Of a stretch of 64,000 nucleotides of DNA, positions 1 through 12,356 are shown piece by piece (position 1 is the stretch's first letter; each line of letters begins with the position of its first letter). The stretch lies in the NCBI GenBank assembly GCA_910574455.1, contig CAJSYZ010000006.1, positions 1,039,981 through 1,103,980 of the forward strand. The letters run 5' to 3'. This DNA comes from Trichaptum fuscoviolaceum. Lineage: Eukaryota; Basidiomycota; Agaricomycetes; Hymenochaetales; Trichaptaceae. Both the position numbers and the translations under genes were made by a program. The notes beneath the pieces were generated by a model. It was given only the letters and a program-made list of their open reading frames with translations. It was not told the DNA's origin and ran no database searches.

Positions 1-553
1 ATGATCGACAAGCTTTTTTTATAAACAGTTCAACATTCTCGAATCGTATCGATAGTTAGACAACTATTGTTGAGGACTGTGATCATTATGGGGGCGAGCA
101 TGTTACCCGATTTGGGTTCAGATACGGCTGACTAATCACGCATGTACTATATATTTCTCGTAGTACATTTCTATACAGGCCAGCGTTCTTTGCTCTTGAC
201 TGCCACCGTCTGTGGTACACTCTCTAGACCACCAATCTCATGTCCACCATTGTCAACATTCATATTACACACTTTGCGACTGTTCCACAACCCTGCGAAT
301 GAAGAAACTGAAAGTCAGGGTCACTGGCAGATAAGATTTCTGAAACTTGATTACTCAATCTGCTCAAAGCAAATCAGTTTCTGGATCGCTGTTGCCGGTC
401 TAGCTCCTTTTCCGGCTGCAAAAGTAAGGTACTCGGTACCTCGTCTCTTCTCTTCTCTTCATCTCTGATGCTACTTATCTCTTCTCCCTAGGCGACGAAG
501 CATTTCGACCTCTTGCTCTCTTTTCTTTCTTTTTCACTTTTCGACTTGAGGTC
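1..553. other. Intergenic / 5' flank of the SGNH gene
   Basis: I see no convincing gene. An open frame at 142-468 (+) has no domain-like composition and ends 85 bases before the next start codon. The CT-rich stretch at about 450-545 (tctcttctcttctcttcat and similar) is the kind of pyrimidine run that lies just upstream of fungal transcription or translation starts, so it is probably core promoter and 5' UTR of the gene starting at 554. Confidence 0.4.
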
Positions 554-2426
554 ATGCAGCGACGGACAGGGAAGGGCGCGGCGCACATTTCACCACCGCG
601 CGCTAATGGCTCGCCAAACGACACGACAGACTACGACGGCGAGAAGGTTTCCCGCCTCAACCAAAAGACGTTGGGATTGACGAATCGAATATGGATCATT
701 CTCACATTATTCGCCTTCATTGTCATCTTGACCCGCTTCATCCTGCCTCCAGACCCCTCGCTGCCGCGACATGGCTTGACGAACGCGAATCTGAAACCGA
801 AAAACTACATGAACGCGACGGATACCGACCCACATCCGTTCGAGTTCTGCCCTTTGTATGGCCCAGGGGACGAGATTGGCGCGAAGCATGGTATCTATGG
901 GCTTTCGAAGAGTCGCGTGCACCTCGGAAGTGGCGCGCGGATACAGAAGGTGATACACAAGGCACTATCGGGCTTACCTGTGACGATTAGTATCTTGGGA
1001 GGTTCAGGTATGTTTTGCGACAGAGTTGACTTCATTTGCATGTCTAATGCCCCCCTAGTCTCTGCATGCCATGGTGCTGGCGATGATCCCATTTCTCCAA
1101 AATGTTACCCGGCACGGTTCTTTCAGTGGTGGAACACTATATTTCCTCACCCCGCTTCCGAACTTACGAACGGCGCCATGAGACGGACGAATTCAGCGTA
1201 CTTCTCATTCTGCAATGCTCACCACCTACCTGATGTTACGGACCTGGTCATCTTGGAGTTCGACGCGGATGATCCTAAGTACGTCAGATGCAGCCCGAAA
1301 AGCATTCATATATTAATCAACATGACAGTGACAAAGCCTGGACTGATCACTTTGAGCTCCTTGTTCGGTCCATTCTTGTCCGACCTGACCAGCCTGCGGT
1401 CATAGTACTCGGGCACTTTAGCCCGCAAGTCATGGAGACGCACGGCTTCTATGGCCCTGAAATTTATCACTCCGTAGTTGCTCAGTACTATGATGTACCC
1501 CATATCAGGTATGCTCTCGGAACTTCTCGTCTCGCATTTTCTGAAACAGCCTCCTAGTGTAAAGCCCACGTTATATCCGACATGGTTAACTCAACCGGAC
1601 TCAGTGAATTCGTATTATGCTGACCCCGTTCTTGCAAATCCGACTGGTCATGAACTTATTGCCGATATTCTAATCCACTACATTGAATCACAAGTTTGTG
1701 CCGCGTGGTCGGTCGCCACTGGTCTGACATTCGACGTTGTCTCCCCACTTTTATCCAGTAACGGTGATGCGCCATCTGACCCCCGTGGACTCTTTGGTGG
1801 TCTTGGTCCTAAGAAGGGTAGTTCAAGCCCAAGCGATAATACACATAACCCACACGCGCATGTGCCATTTGGGCGGATTTCGTCGAAGCCCACAGACACC
1901 CGACGGTTCGAGGAGGTCAAGCCAGACTGTGTCTCTGCTAATGACCTCATAAACCCGCTTCCGCCATCCCTCTTTACAGGCTCAGGCTGGCATGCTTACC
2001 ATCCTCCGCCGGGAAGCACCGTGGGCCAAACGGTGTACGCACACTACTGGTACTCAACTCTGCCGACAAGTAAACTACGCATCCCAATCCAGGCTGGTGC
2101 AGGCGACATAGCAGTTTATTACCTCAAAGAGCCCCTCGCTGACGTTGAAAACGTCGGCAGCGCAGTCGAGTGCTGGGTCGATGACAACTATGCAGGCGCG
2201 AAGATGCTTGTTAATACAGGTGATGTTGGAGAAATTACACCTGTGTAAGTTGATTTGTCTCCTGAACTGTTTTTATCTGGTTTGAATTCTTACTCTATAA
2301 TCTTTCAGCGTTGAGATCATTGATCGCCACGTCTCTCGGGGCTCTCACTTTGTCGAATGTCAGCTCCTCGGCGAGGAAGGCCGGACGGTACCTGCATTTA
2401 GATTACTTGGGATCTTCTCCTCGTAA
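554..2426 (+). CDS. SGNH/GDSL-hydrolase-like type II membrane protein
   Basis: Five exons with introns at 1008-1058, 1279-1328, 1509-1557 and 2245-2308; each has GT..AG borders and joins in frame, ending FSS-stop. The N-terminal 50 residues are soluble, followed by one hydrophobic segment (about residues 45-65, WIILTLFAFIVILTRF), as in a Golgi/ER type II membrane protein. Splicing intron 1 creates ILGGSVSACHGAG, which looks like SGNH block I with the nucleophile Ser. A later block reads DLVILEFDADDPND, and a C-terminal block reads DPVLANPTGHELIADIL, where many SGNH enzymes have DxxHPxxxGH. The C-terminal third is beta-rich and resembles the accessory region of fungal capsule-associated SGNH proteins. 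Likely role: esterase or acyl transfer on secretory-pathway glycans (inference). The exact subfamily is not certain. The start is the first ATG in frame ahead of the membrane segment. Confidence 0.75.
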
Positions 2427-3122
2427 CCGCCCGCACTTTGCACGCCACGTTTGGGTTATATTTCTTGCACGTTCGGAGAGGGCATCACAGCGCGTGCGGT
2501 GATATCTAGGCGATCCCGACCAGTTGGAATGAAGCCGCGCTTCTTTTTGGCTCGTTTTGTGGATTTATTGCCAACGACCTTGGCTAAGCTATTTAGGTTT
2601 ATTCCCTATCTGCTCGGACACCCATATGGACCTCCCGTATATACTACTTAACACCTCACATACATTAACGTATCTCCTGCTGTTTTGCTACTGTATTATT
2701 TAAGTCTGCATCTGGCTTTCCAATCGATATCGCTTAGACCCCGCGGAATTTGAACAAGCCTGATTCAAAGCGAATCGTTCCCCGTGTCTTCATGTTTGCG
2801 GATGGAGATGAGCAATAGGCAGATCATGACGGTAATCGGCTACGATTCTATGTATGTATGTAGTACATGAAAATTTATTCGCTACATTCAATAAGTAGCT
2901 ACACCGTGAAAGGGATTGAAATCATTCGAGTGGAGTGGAGGAAATCAAGAAGAATACATGATGTGTATGTATTGCAGGACAGGAGCTAATGGTTTAAAAT
3001 GCAAGATTGTCCAAGAAACTGTTGCCCGACGTCCGTCTAATTTAAAATGAGCGTTTTCAAAAGTCTCTGCGCACACAATGTCACTGAGTTTAGGGTCGTG
3101 TTTGTTAATCGCCTACGCACAG
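2427..3122. other. Intergenic region
   Basis: This holds the 3' flank of the SGNH-like gene and the 3' end of the convergent membrane-protein gene. Scattered short frames show no recognisable protein. AT-rich runs around 2640-2900 are compatible with polyadenylation regions. Nothing else was seen. Confidence 0.5.
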
Positions 3123-3894
3123 TCACAGGGTAGAGGTCCCGCTCGTGCGGTTAACGGCTGCGTTTTTGGTAAACTTCAAAGATGTTCCGCAATCGTCGCA
3201 ATCCTCTTCGACACCGCAGGCGGACGCGCTAAAGTCAGCAAAGGGGGTGAGGAGGTCAGCGTTCGGGTTGACCTCATGCAGTCCCGCGTCGGGGAGCCGA
3301 TTTCGGAAGACAGCCAGACAAACCTTCAGAGTAAACAGTCTCGAGCCAGCGAGCACGCTTACCTTCAGCGTCCGCCGCCAGCCAGGCCCGAAGTCATCCG
3401 ACATGAAGTCCTGTCGTATTCGAAGGTCCAGAAAGTCATTGCGAGGTGTTTGTGACCGCGTCCAGTCATTAAAGAACGTCGATTGCGATGACATGGGCTT
3501 GGGATGGAAGTTAGCTGGATATGTCATTGGAACTGAAAAGCAAACGATGCCGTACGTACTGCAAAACTATGCAAGTCGCCATATGGAGAGGTGTTTGGTC
3601 CATCGAAGTTCACGCTCGCCTGCCAGTGGTCAAGAATTAGTCAATGAATTGACTAAGAATGAATAGCAGACAACTCACTATACGAGCGAACGAGTGGTCC
3701 GGGTTCGCGAATGGATGGCGATACATCACTTGAGACGTCCTACTAGTAAACCGATAGACGAGCGTTGCAGTAATCTCATAGGAGATGGGTGTGATTGACA
3801 GCCAAAGAAAGAGGCAGAATGGAAGCCAGAAGAGGAGTGGGAGCAAGACGTAGCAAGTGTAGGTCAGAAAGCCGGGCTTGATGCGGAGCTGCAA
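3123..3894 (-). CDS. Unrecognised single-pass membrane protein
   Basis: Reads leftward from an ATG at 3894. Exon 1 codes for about 72 residues with a strong membrane segment (TYTCYVLLPLLFWLPFCLFLW, residues 11-31). An intron follows (3678-3620, GTGAGT..CAG), then an exon with NFDGPNTSPYGDLHSFAV. The next join is uncertain: the best solution I find is a 41-base intron giving FAVPNFHPKPMSSQSTFF. After GPGWRRTLK a 39-base GTAAGC..AG segment can be spliced or read through, as both keep the frame. The protein ends NRTSGTSTL-stop. The region after the membrane segment has a Cys cluster (CGVEEDCDDC) and an N-glycosylation sequon (NRT), which suggests it faces the secretory lumen. I do not recognise the family and assign no function. 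Confidence 0.5.
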
Positions 3895-5290
3895 TGATTG
3901 CTCATGCCACGGGCGAGAGAAATAATCTCTCGCTGTCTTTGAGCGGCTTCTCGCTTGTTCTTATAGCAGATGGTCGATGACGGTTGCGAAGCGGTTAGGC
4001 AGATTGGTTTGTCGAGGACAGTAGTAGAGATCGCGTGATGAAGCACCAGTGGGCGCTCAACACGCTCCGAGTAGATGATCTACAGCCGTTGTGGTTGGGG
4101 AACGACGCAGTTTGATGATGTGAAACTCGCCCTTTTTTTCAATCCTTGATGTACAGAATCGGACTTTGAACGTTTGTTTCCACTCTACCCCCAAGAATCC
4201 GAAAACGTACACAACCCAGCAGAGCATTTTGGCGCCATTCAGAAGATCTCATGAGAATCGACCAAGTCTTTTTTTTCTTCCGCTACAAAACTGCCGCCTT
4301 GAGATCGTTGAAGTGAAGCTAGCAGCTCAAGCGTCCAATGAGGCCGCTGGTCGGCTGTCGTATCCCGGATAGGAGGTTGCAACCGGAAGTTCCTCATATA
4401 GGCAGTTGATCTTGTCCCGTCAAAATCTGATCAATCAAAATCAACTTGTCACCATCAAATCGAAGTCGCCTGGAATACTTCATTCCATCTATTTGAATTG
4501 ATAGCCACTTACCCCGAAGGATATTCGACTGGCTCTTGCTCGTATTCGAAGATACCTGCCACTAATGTGGTCGTTTAGACATCAAGGAATCGAAGTTGAA
4601 AGAGACACACCTGCCTTGAAGCCGACCCGCAGAGTTTCTGACGTGCAATACTGAGGCAGGAGCTCAAAGATGTTGCCCCCTCGGACTTCTTTATTCCGGA
4701 AGACGAAACACAGCCCTAGGTAGCGGGAGCAGAGCCTACAGATCCGCCAAGCCAGTAGATATGCGGAAACCAAGAAACTGCATAGCCAGCTCCTGGAACA
4801 GCGCCATATCTTGCACTGCTCTGAGCCTCTTTTGATACACAACGAACGTTATCAACGATCTAGGTTGCTGGAGACGTTCGATTTGAGGACAGCAGACCTT
4901 GATCTAATGTGTTAACTCGAGATTCTCTCATCGAGATAATTAGTAGACAATTATCATCAGTAAGTACTATAGTACTTCTGAGCTCTGATGTAACCAAAAA
5001 AACAGAGGCGAGCAAAGTGAATGAGCCGAATGGAAGGAGCTTTCAAGTTGTACAATGACTCGGATGCCAATGCAACCGACGGTCCGCAAATCAAATTTCC
5101 ATCTCCGCCACCGGCCAAGTCCGTACTTCTGTTCAAAAATTGAACGGTGACATGGCCTTCCTTTCATTCTACCATCATGAACACATCTTCGCGGAAGCTT
5201 TCAGCTTGACATGCATTAGCTTGAAAAGCGATAATACAGATGTGCCTGACATTCACAAAACTCTAAAATCTATCCATACCCACCTCGATC
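3895..5290. other. Poorly resolved stretch between two minus-strand genes
   Basis: No gene can be assigned firmly. On the minus strand a chain of frames with plausible splice sites exists at about 4394-4842 and is listed separately. A further minus-strand frame at 4967-5167 has no recognisable feature. On the plus strand only short frames occur. Confidence 0.4.
4394..4842 (-). CDS. Possible small or partial gene, unrecognised
   Basis: Reading leftward, a hydrophobic stretch (SWLCSFLVSAYLLAWRIC) is followed by NIFELLPQYCTSETLRVGFKAG, then a GTGTGT..CAG intron. A short exon reads GIFEYEQEPVEYPSG, then GTAAGT, and a last exon reads YSRRLRFDGDKLILIDQ and ends QLPI-stop at 4394. The splice borders and the protein-like composition of the last exons suggest a real or recently dead gene. 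The start is unclear, a longer gene reaching towards 5.1 kb is possible, and I do not recognise a family. Confidence 0.25.
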
Positions 5291-7232
5291 TCAAAATATC
5301 ACTGGCTCCATGTCTTCCAGGTCGTCTTCCGAACTGCTGCTATAACTTGATTCGAAGTCGTCAATATCTTGCAGCAGAGGAGACTGAGGGACAGGTGTAA
5401 CATTCTCCTCATCTTCTCCCATGCTGGGAAATGCGATTGCTATTGTATTCTCTCTTGACAGTCTTTTGCTTCCTCGACTTCGAACTCTTTCGGCCATGGC
5501 TTCTCCACGATACTCGATAGCCTCTTCATTTGTTATTGTCGGCTCTCTTGACAGCGGGCTTGTAGCAATGTCAATCCTTCTTTTGACCTCGGTTCTTATC
5601 ACGTCAACTATCCGAGTCATCGCCACTTGCCAGGATCGAAGGCCTAGGTCCAAAACAGCAAGTGTTTCCCGCTTCGTTTCGGACGACATTGTCGCGAGAA
5701 ACTTGAGGTTGGACTTCGAATAAGACGGCGGGTACGGCATTTGGGTTGCTCGCAATACTGCAGTCGATTTGGGTCCGGGAGGACGCGCAATTCGTGACCG
5801 GTGCCATCTTACATTTTGGAATTGCCAGTCCGCGAAGCAGACGTTGTCGACAGCTGAGAGTTGCCGGACTTCCTCAATCTTGGGATCGTGAGCCGACCAC
5901 CCTCGTAACCATTATTCTGAGTACTTACAGATCGAAGGCAAGTTGCGTTAAGTTTTGTTTTGAGGTTATTATGCTTTAGGTAACAAGCGACAGCCTTGAT
6001 GTTTTCATAGCCTGGATGGGGATTAAGCATGTACCAAAAAGCGCCCCGTCTAGTCTCATGATATTGAAGGTTCTATTTTGATAGCATTTGTGAAGCGGAG
6101 CATTGGATGTGCGTTAATATTACTTACAGGTCCGACACTCATGGTGATCGCGTCCGCTCCCGCTGCAACGCATGCAGACGCTTGCGCGAGCCCGGAAACG
6201 AAAGCTAAGTTGGTCTTCATCGAGTGTTGTTCTTTCAGGTACTGCGCAATTTCTAAACCTCCTTCTGTAGCCGGGATCTGTGAGATATTTTAGGTACAAT
6301 ACTTCGGACGCGGAGACAGGTCATACAGTGATAAAAATGCGATCTCTCATTATTCCTTTCTTCTCAAACCCTTGGACCATGCACAAAGCTTGTTGAATCA
6401 TTTCTGAGCGACCTGTCGTTGAAGAGATTCCACGCGAATCCAAGAATGTGTAATGTGGAAGGCCAGGTTGCAAGCAGTCAATCAAAGCTGACCCCATTTC
6501 AACCATCTAAGGAGTGGTAGTTTGCGAGTGAGTCTCCTTTCTTGAACATAAATATCTATACATGCTTACGAAAATCGATGTTGCGGCCTTCACAACGTCT
6601 TCTATGTCACTGTATAGTGATTTATTCAGCAGCTCATTCCTTGTGTTCCGAGTGGTATTTTGGCCTACCGCCTTTGGCCCCTCCCCGCGTCCAAAGCAAT
6701 GCTTACCGCTGCCCAGACATGATAGAAATTCTCGAAATGCTCTATGCGACTGTACAAAGACTCCGGTGTAACAAAGGACGCTCGGAGATAATCCCTGTGT
6801 CCCATAAGGGCTACGCGAAACTTGTCAGTTATAGATTGGCAAGAGGATTTACCAATACTAACTTTCCATGTTCGCACTATCTGCCATGATGTCGATCCCT
6901 ACTGAGGCCAAGCTCACACGCAGATATGGTGTCGGACTGGGTTTGGGCATGAGGTCCTTGTTATTGGTTATCTTTACCTTTGTTGCCTTGACTTCATTTG
7001 GTTTGTCTTTGAATACAGCTTGCGCTGAGGACTCTGCATCCGTATGTGGCTTGGTATCTTCACTAATATTTAAGGCCATATGGTACTCATCTGGCGGTGA
7101 TTCGCTATCGGTGGTCTCCGAGAACAGTCGGCGCACAGCCGATGCATGGCGTAGTTGTGTGCGAGAGGGTTTTCTACTCCTGACTAAAGGTAAGCTCGGA
7201 TGACACGCAGGTATAAGAACAGGATTCGGCAT
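5291..7232 (-). CDS. Transaldolase-like protein lacking the catalytic lysine
   Basis: Multi-exon gene read leftward from an ATG at 7232 to EPVIF-stop. The exon at about 6506-6321 reads PHYTFLDSRGISSTTGR..RIFIT and splices to IPATEGGLEIAQYLKEQ..NLAFVSGLAQASACVAAGADAITMSVGP. After another intron it continues GAFWYMLNPHPGYENIKA..KLNAT and IEEVRQLSAVDNVCFADWQFQN. This order matches the TIM barrel of transaldolases (RIxIKxxxT, NLTLLFSxxQAxACAxAG, VGRxLDW, GASFRNxxEI). In true transaldolases the Schiff-base Lys lies in the RILIK strand; here that position is Thr, coded by ACT at an exon end, so no splice shift restores it. The C-terminal 150 residues are a charged tail, with acidic and Ser-rich SSYSSSSEDDLEDME at the end. 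The N-terminal exons (6858-7232) and the join near 6.6-6.9 kb are less certain. A non-enzymatic or changed activity is inferred. Confidence 0.65.
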
Positions 7233-8198
7233 TGTTTGGGACAGTAAGCAATGATTAGATTGGGTGAGTAAGCCTGAGCGCGTCCGGGAAGCTTATGAAG
7301 CTATTATCGATGCGGATGGGATTTCGGTCGCACCAGTGTAGGATTCGCCGAATACGATGTAGCGATGAGAGAGGTCAACTTTGGAAAGTCGGGATGTGGC
7401 ACGTACGCGGTCATCTGAATCAAATACTTATACCGATGATGTGGCTCCAGTTTCTACGCCACAAGTATCAGCAATGCATGGGCGTGGTTAAGGCCTTTGA
7501 AGGGAGACAATGGCCGGTGGATGACCACTTATACTCGGCAAAGCTCCGCTTCCGGTAGCCTTTCATTGATCATCAAAGTAGAGTTTTGTGCTATCGACTG
7601 GATATCCCCACCTATACTTAACACCCTCAGCTTTGGGAGTTTGGTCACGTTCGTCGAACTTGACTCCTGCCTGATTACCACTTGGCCAAGCTTTCGCCAT
7701 GAAGGAGTGCAATCACTCGAAGTGTCTCGACTCTCACACAAGTTAGCATCCGATCGAAAACTTCAGGATGATTCGCTTCCGATGAGTGGTGAGTCACGGT
7801 ACCGTTGTACACTGGCAGTAGTACTCAGGCTGCTTAAGATGAGGCAATTACGTAACTGGGTAAATGGGATTTGATCGAGATCGAGACATTCAAGTTTAAG
7901 GACAAACTATTGGTTATGATACTGGAACAGCTTTGCATGATCTTCTGCCGAAAGACTGCGTATAGGCGTAATGTCTTGTCAAATCTAGAAGCTCCAAATG
8001 CATTGATGCAAAGAGGCGTGACGATGCACGTTACGTGTGTGTTACATAACGCGTTTGGTGACACATGTGACACCCCCAGAGTGCCAGTGTGTGCTTCGGA
8101 CATAACGACGCGTCCTTTCGACGACCCAGAACCTCGAAAACGAGAACTCTTCCTCACTCTTACGAATCTTATCGAGCCTGAGGGCTTGTACAGCTAAT
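7233..8198. other. Intergenic region with a possible F-box/LRR remnant
   Basis: This lies between the divergently read transaldolase-like and TOF1 genes. A minus-strand frame at 7529-7741 contains LPKLRVLSIGGDIQSI, which resembles a leucine-rich repeat of basidiomycete F-box proteins, but it is short and has no supported start or neighbours. Frames at 7834-8197 on both strands look like chance. The promoters of both neighbours must lie here. Confidence 0.35.
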
Positions 8199-11100
8199 AT
8201 GGACAGAGAGGGATACGATACGCCCGACTCAGAAGGTGAAGGTCGCGATGACGAGTTGGATCGACGAGCTATCCTTGCGCCAGCTATCCACGACGTGATC
8301 GCTGCCCTTGGCGGGTTCGAAGGCGACACATACACACTCGGCGATGAGTGCTACGGATGCTTAAAGGATCTGAAGAAGTTCTGGAGGAAGGATGACACAG
8401 ACGACGAACGAACTGTCGCGCGTATTTTCTGGGAGACGCGAGTGCTCCAAAACGATCTTGTTCCCATTCTTTTGGAGACGGCAGGGAAAGGGCTGGTGGA
8501 AGACAAATGTGCCATTGCGTGCGCAGACATTATCACTGCTATGACATGGCCCATCGACTTGGCGGAAGAATTAAAAGAGCTGGATGAAGAGTTCGACAAG
8601 GGCACTGACTACACACAACTAATCCAAAGTCATCTCCACTACAAGGCCGCTATCGCTCAGCCAAAAGTAATCACGGCACTCCTGGGCATTCTTCTACCGT
8701 GCCTAGCTAAGGACAAGAAAGAGAGGAAAGATCGGGATGTTCAAATAGTCAATGTTATCCTCCACCTTTTCCGCAATTTGGCCTTCATCAAGGACCGCCC
8801 AGTTGATATACATGCCAGCGCAAATGCGGCTGAATTTTCGAGTCTTCAATCAAATCTCACCACAACATACCAGGAGACCCACGTTTTCGACCTGTTGCTG
8901 ACCATCGCATCAAATGCCTCTGACCCTTTCTTCAACCAATGGAATACACTGGTGTTGGAGATATTTTATCTCCTCTTTCGGGGAGTCAGACCTTCTACGT
9001 TGTCAGTTAATGACGTCCAGGTAGTTTGCTTCACATTACTATTAAATCTTTGTCTGACATAGATATAGAGGACACAAAACTCACTTTCGAAATTATTGGA
9101 AGCAGAAAACCGCCGAAGACTGGAGTACTCTCGGACAGCTTCATCTCGTCACTCACGATTTGGGACAACAATAACGGTTACTCTGAATGAAGCAAAACTT
9201 CGGAAGAAAGAGATGCAAGGCGAAGAAGTGATGCACCCTGAAATGCCTTCCCAGTCTATAGTCTCGCACAAGCAACAAGCCCTCAGCAAGGACGCTGGAT
9301 CAATTCTTGACATGAAAAAGAAGAATAAGGCCAAAAGGACGAACAAGATTGATGAGCTTGGCCTGGAGGATAACCTAACCCAAGACGCGAAGAACGCACT
9401 TCGAGGTTTCGCACGTACCTTCATCGAGACTTGCTTCAATGGTAAGTGACCTCACATTTTCATTCGCTCACACATAAGACTGAAAGGCCTTTAGCATTTC
9501 TCGCGTCTTTGCTGAAGGATATCAAGTCTGAAAGGCCTAAGATAACAGAAAAAGATCATTTACGACTTTTATTTGTGACGAAGTGGTTCTTAGAGTTCTT
9601 CCTTACAGTGCGTGCGAAGCAGAAGGAAGAGCTGCAAAAGAAGCATGATAATTCTATCTGGGGATTTGACCTCGTAGGCGAAGTCATCGAGCGAGGGTGG
9701 ATTATCTGGATTCTGAAGCGAATGAGAGAAGCCGTGGAAGAGAAGGTATGTCGATCGGCAGTGCTCGATCGTCACTTCTTCAATGCTAATTATCTCCTAT
9801 AGCCGAAGCTCTGGACGGAGCTCCAAGCCGGGATAGAGTGTCTTACCCAGCTCCTTCTGCTTATCGACAGCATGTCTGCTTCTGATATCGCTGATCCAGA
9901 GCTCAATGAAGCGTCAGAATTGCTGCAACAGCAAATTATTTACAACGGCGAGGTACTTGACATCTCTGTGGACTCTTTGCGGTCGTACAAAGAAGGCGTG
10001 CAAAGTCTTAGGTATCTTGATTCAAGCATCCGACTCGCATATTCGTTACTTCGGATGTTGGAGCGCTGGTCAAGGACAAGAGGTAACGGAGAGTTGTATG
10101 TCAGGAAGAAAAAAGTAGGACGAGCCAAGAAGAAGAGTACGTTGCACCGCTAATTCCCATCGCAGAGCGTCTTATAACCTATCTTCTTGATAGACGTGGA
10201 TGTAATAGATGAAGAAGAAAACTATCAGGAGAACCCCAATTCCGATGCTGAAGACGCTGTTCGGGAAATCACATTTACGTTTGATACGTTTGAATTGGTA
10301 TGTTTCACAATTCCTTCAGAAAGCAGCTAACGCTGATAATTGTATGTTACCAGAAATATGCTCATGAAGAAATCACAAGTACTTTGCTGACCTACTTGAG
10401 TCGGTATCAAGAATTCGATTCCTCCGAGCAAATGAAGCGTGTTGTTAGTCTCCTTCACCGACAAGCTGTGAAAGCCAAGGCCGAGGGCTTATTTTTCAAA
10501 GTGAATGCTCTTTTTTTTCTGCTGAGCCAGGTCTAATTCAAATCATGCAAGGTGTCGACCCTTAATCTCTTCAGGACGATCCTAGCACGGAAAGATTCCC
10601 TTCCTAAAGATCAGCCGTATAAAGATTTGATTGCTCTTATAACATTCATAATTAAGAAGTTCTTCAAAGCCGTGAATGAAGACGCGATGATGATTGTCGA
10701 GGTACTGTCGTTTCTCTCTAGCCTTTGAGGCTGTCCATTCTCACCTCGCCCATAGGCCTTCTTCCCCAAAAACAGGAATCGCTGGAAGAAGTATTCAAGC
10801 TGGGAACCCGAAGAGAAGGAAAGCAAGCGTGAAAAGGATATCGACGATAACAAGTTACCCCCTGAGGTTCGAGTGAAAAAAGGGTACTCTTGGAGCGAGC
10901 AGCTCGGTATTGCGATTGGTTGCTTGGTTGAAAATGGTCAACAGGAGCTCATCAACTGGGTCCAAGAGGTAATTGCCCTCCTTATTCTTTCTTATTTGTT
11001 CTATACTAAATAATTTGCTGATGTAGATCTTGACTATGGTGATTGGGATGAGACAACGAATAGTTGAAGAAATTGACGGGTCGTCATCACAAACTTATCT

Positions 11101-12163
11101 TGGTGACATTGACGATGACGATGATGCAGTGAGAGAAGCAGCTTCAAAGCTTCGACAGCCTTCCAATGAGGCAATGGCGAAATTCGAAGATTATCGTAAG
11201 TTCAGCTTTATCGGCAACAAATTAGTACTGACTTATCTTCCTAAAAGTAATACCTTATATCAGCGACGAGCAGGCGGATGCTGCCACCAAGAACCCACAC
11301 TTAAAGCTAGTCTTCCGTTTGATTAAATGTTACGTGTTGGATGAGAGTAAGTATTTTGCGATAATATGTTACTCGACTGTCCTTAACCTGCATCTTCAGA
11401 TGCTGATGAACTTGAATGGTACATCCCTGCTGCCATTCTGCCTTCGGAGCTACAAAGATCTTCCAACGTCATTAAACAATTCTTGGAAACGCCCCTTGAC
11501 TTAGGAGGAAAGAAAGCATCAGATATGTTGTCCAAGAGTTCCCGTAAACGACGACGTCGCCGACGTGCTGCTTCAGACGATGAAGATGGAGATCAACAAT
11601 TGGAGTCAGACGACGAACCGAAGAAAAGACGTGCGAAGAAGAAGAAAGAGGAAGTAAAATACAAATCGGTCCAGCTTATCGAAGACTCTGACGAAGAAGT
11701 TGGTGACGATGAAATGTTCTGGGCGAGGGAGCGTGCCCTACGCGAAAGGACAGAACGTCTGGCTGCGGAGGGGAAGAGTGCAAATATGCGGAGCTCAGGA
11801 ACGAAGAAAAAAAGAAAAAAGAAGGGTGTTGATTCCGATGAAAATAACGAGAAGGATGCGGAGCCGGAGGACGTCTCTGATCCCGATACCTCAGATTCAG
11901 ATGGAGTACCAAGTGCAAGTCGTAAATCGCCGCCTCAAGCAAAGCAGGAAAACCCGTCTAAGAAACGGGCGAGACCAAGGCCTGCTTTCAAAGGGAAAGA
12001 AAGTTTCGATACCGAAGTGGATAACCACGATCAGAGACATCGCAATTCTCGCCAAAGCAGCCCAGAAACCACAAAGGAAGCGTCCGCCTCTGAGGGTGAA
12101 AGCGGTGCGAAGCCCTCACGAAAGAGAGGTAGGGTCGTCTTCTCAGAGGACGAAGATGATTAG
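8199..12163 (+). CDS. TOF1: Tof1/Swi1/Timeless, replication-fork protection complex subunit
   Basis: About a dozen exons with good splice sites. The N-terminus contains YTLGDECYGCLKDLKKFWRKDD and TVARIFWETRVLQNDLVPILLE, typical of the Timeless N-terminal domain. Downstream landmarks are SRHSRFGTT (exon from about 9066), ALRGFARTFIETCF, and EGLFFKVSTLNLFRTILARK across the intron at about 10501-10551, followed by SWSEQLGIAIGCLVENGQQELINWVQE and a conserved C-terminal block ending PLDLGGKKA. The last 220 residues (11500-12163) are a K/R- and D/E-rich tail with acidic SDEDED clusters. Tof1/Swi1 pairs with Csm3/Swi3 to stabilise stalled forks and activate the S-phase checkpoint in the nucleus. The first splice after exon 1 appears to use the second of two close acceptors (..catagatatag|AGG), because the first would leave an in-frame stop. 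The reading appears full-length and intact. Confidence 0.92.
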
Positions 12164-12356
12164 ATCGTACAGAACCGTATCCTTTTTCTTTGACAATACT
12201 TGCTTTCTAAGTTCTCCGGCTCTACATTTGTAACCCAATTCACTTGTACAATCATTCAATATTTCTTACAAGTCAGAATGTTAACACCCCGTATTCCTTT
12301 CGTCCCGCTCGCTGGTGCAATATGCATCAAAATTAGTGCACTGTCAATCATACAAG

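Noticed and set aside
7834..8197. Overlapping frames on both strands upstream of TOF1
   Set aside because: No motif; they lie in the presumed promoter between divergent genes.
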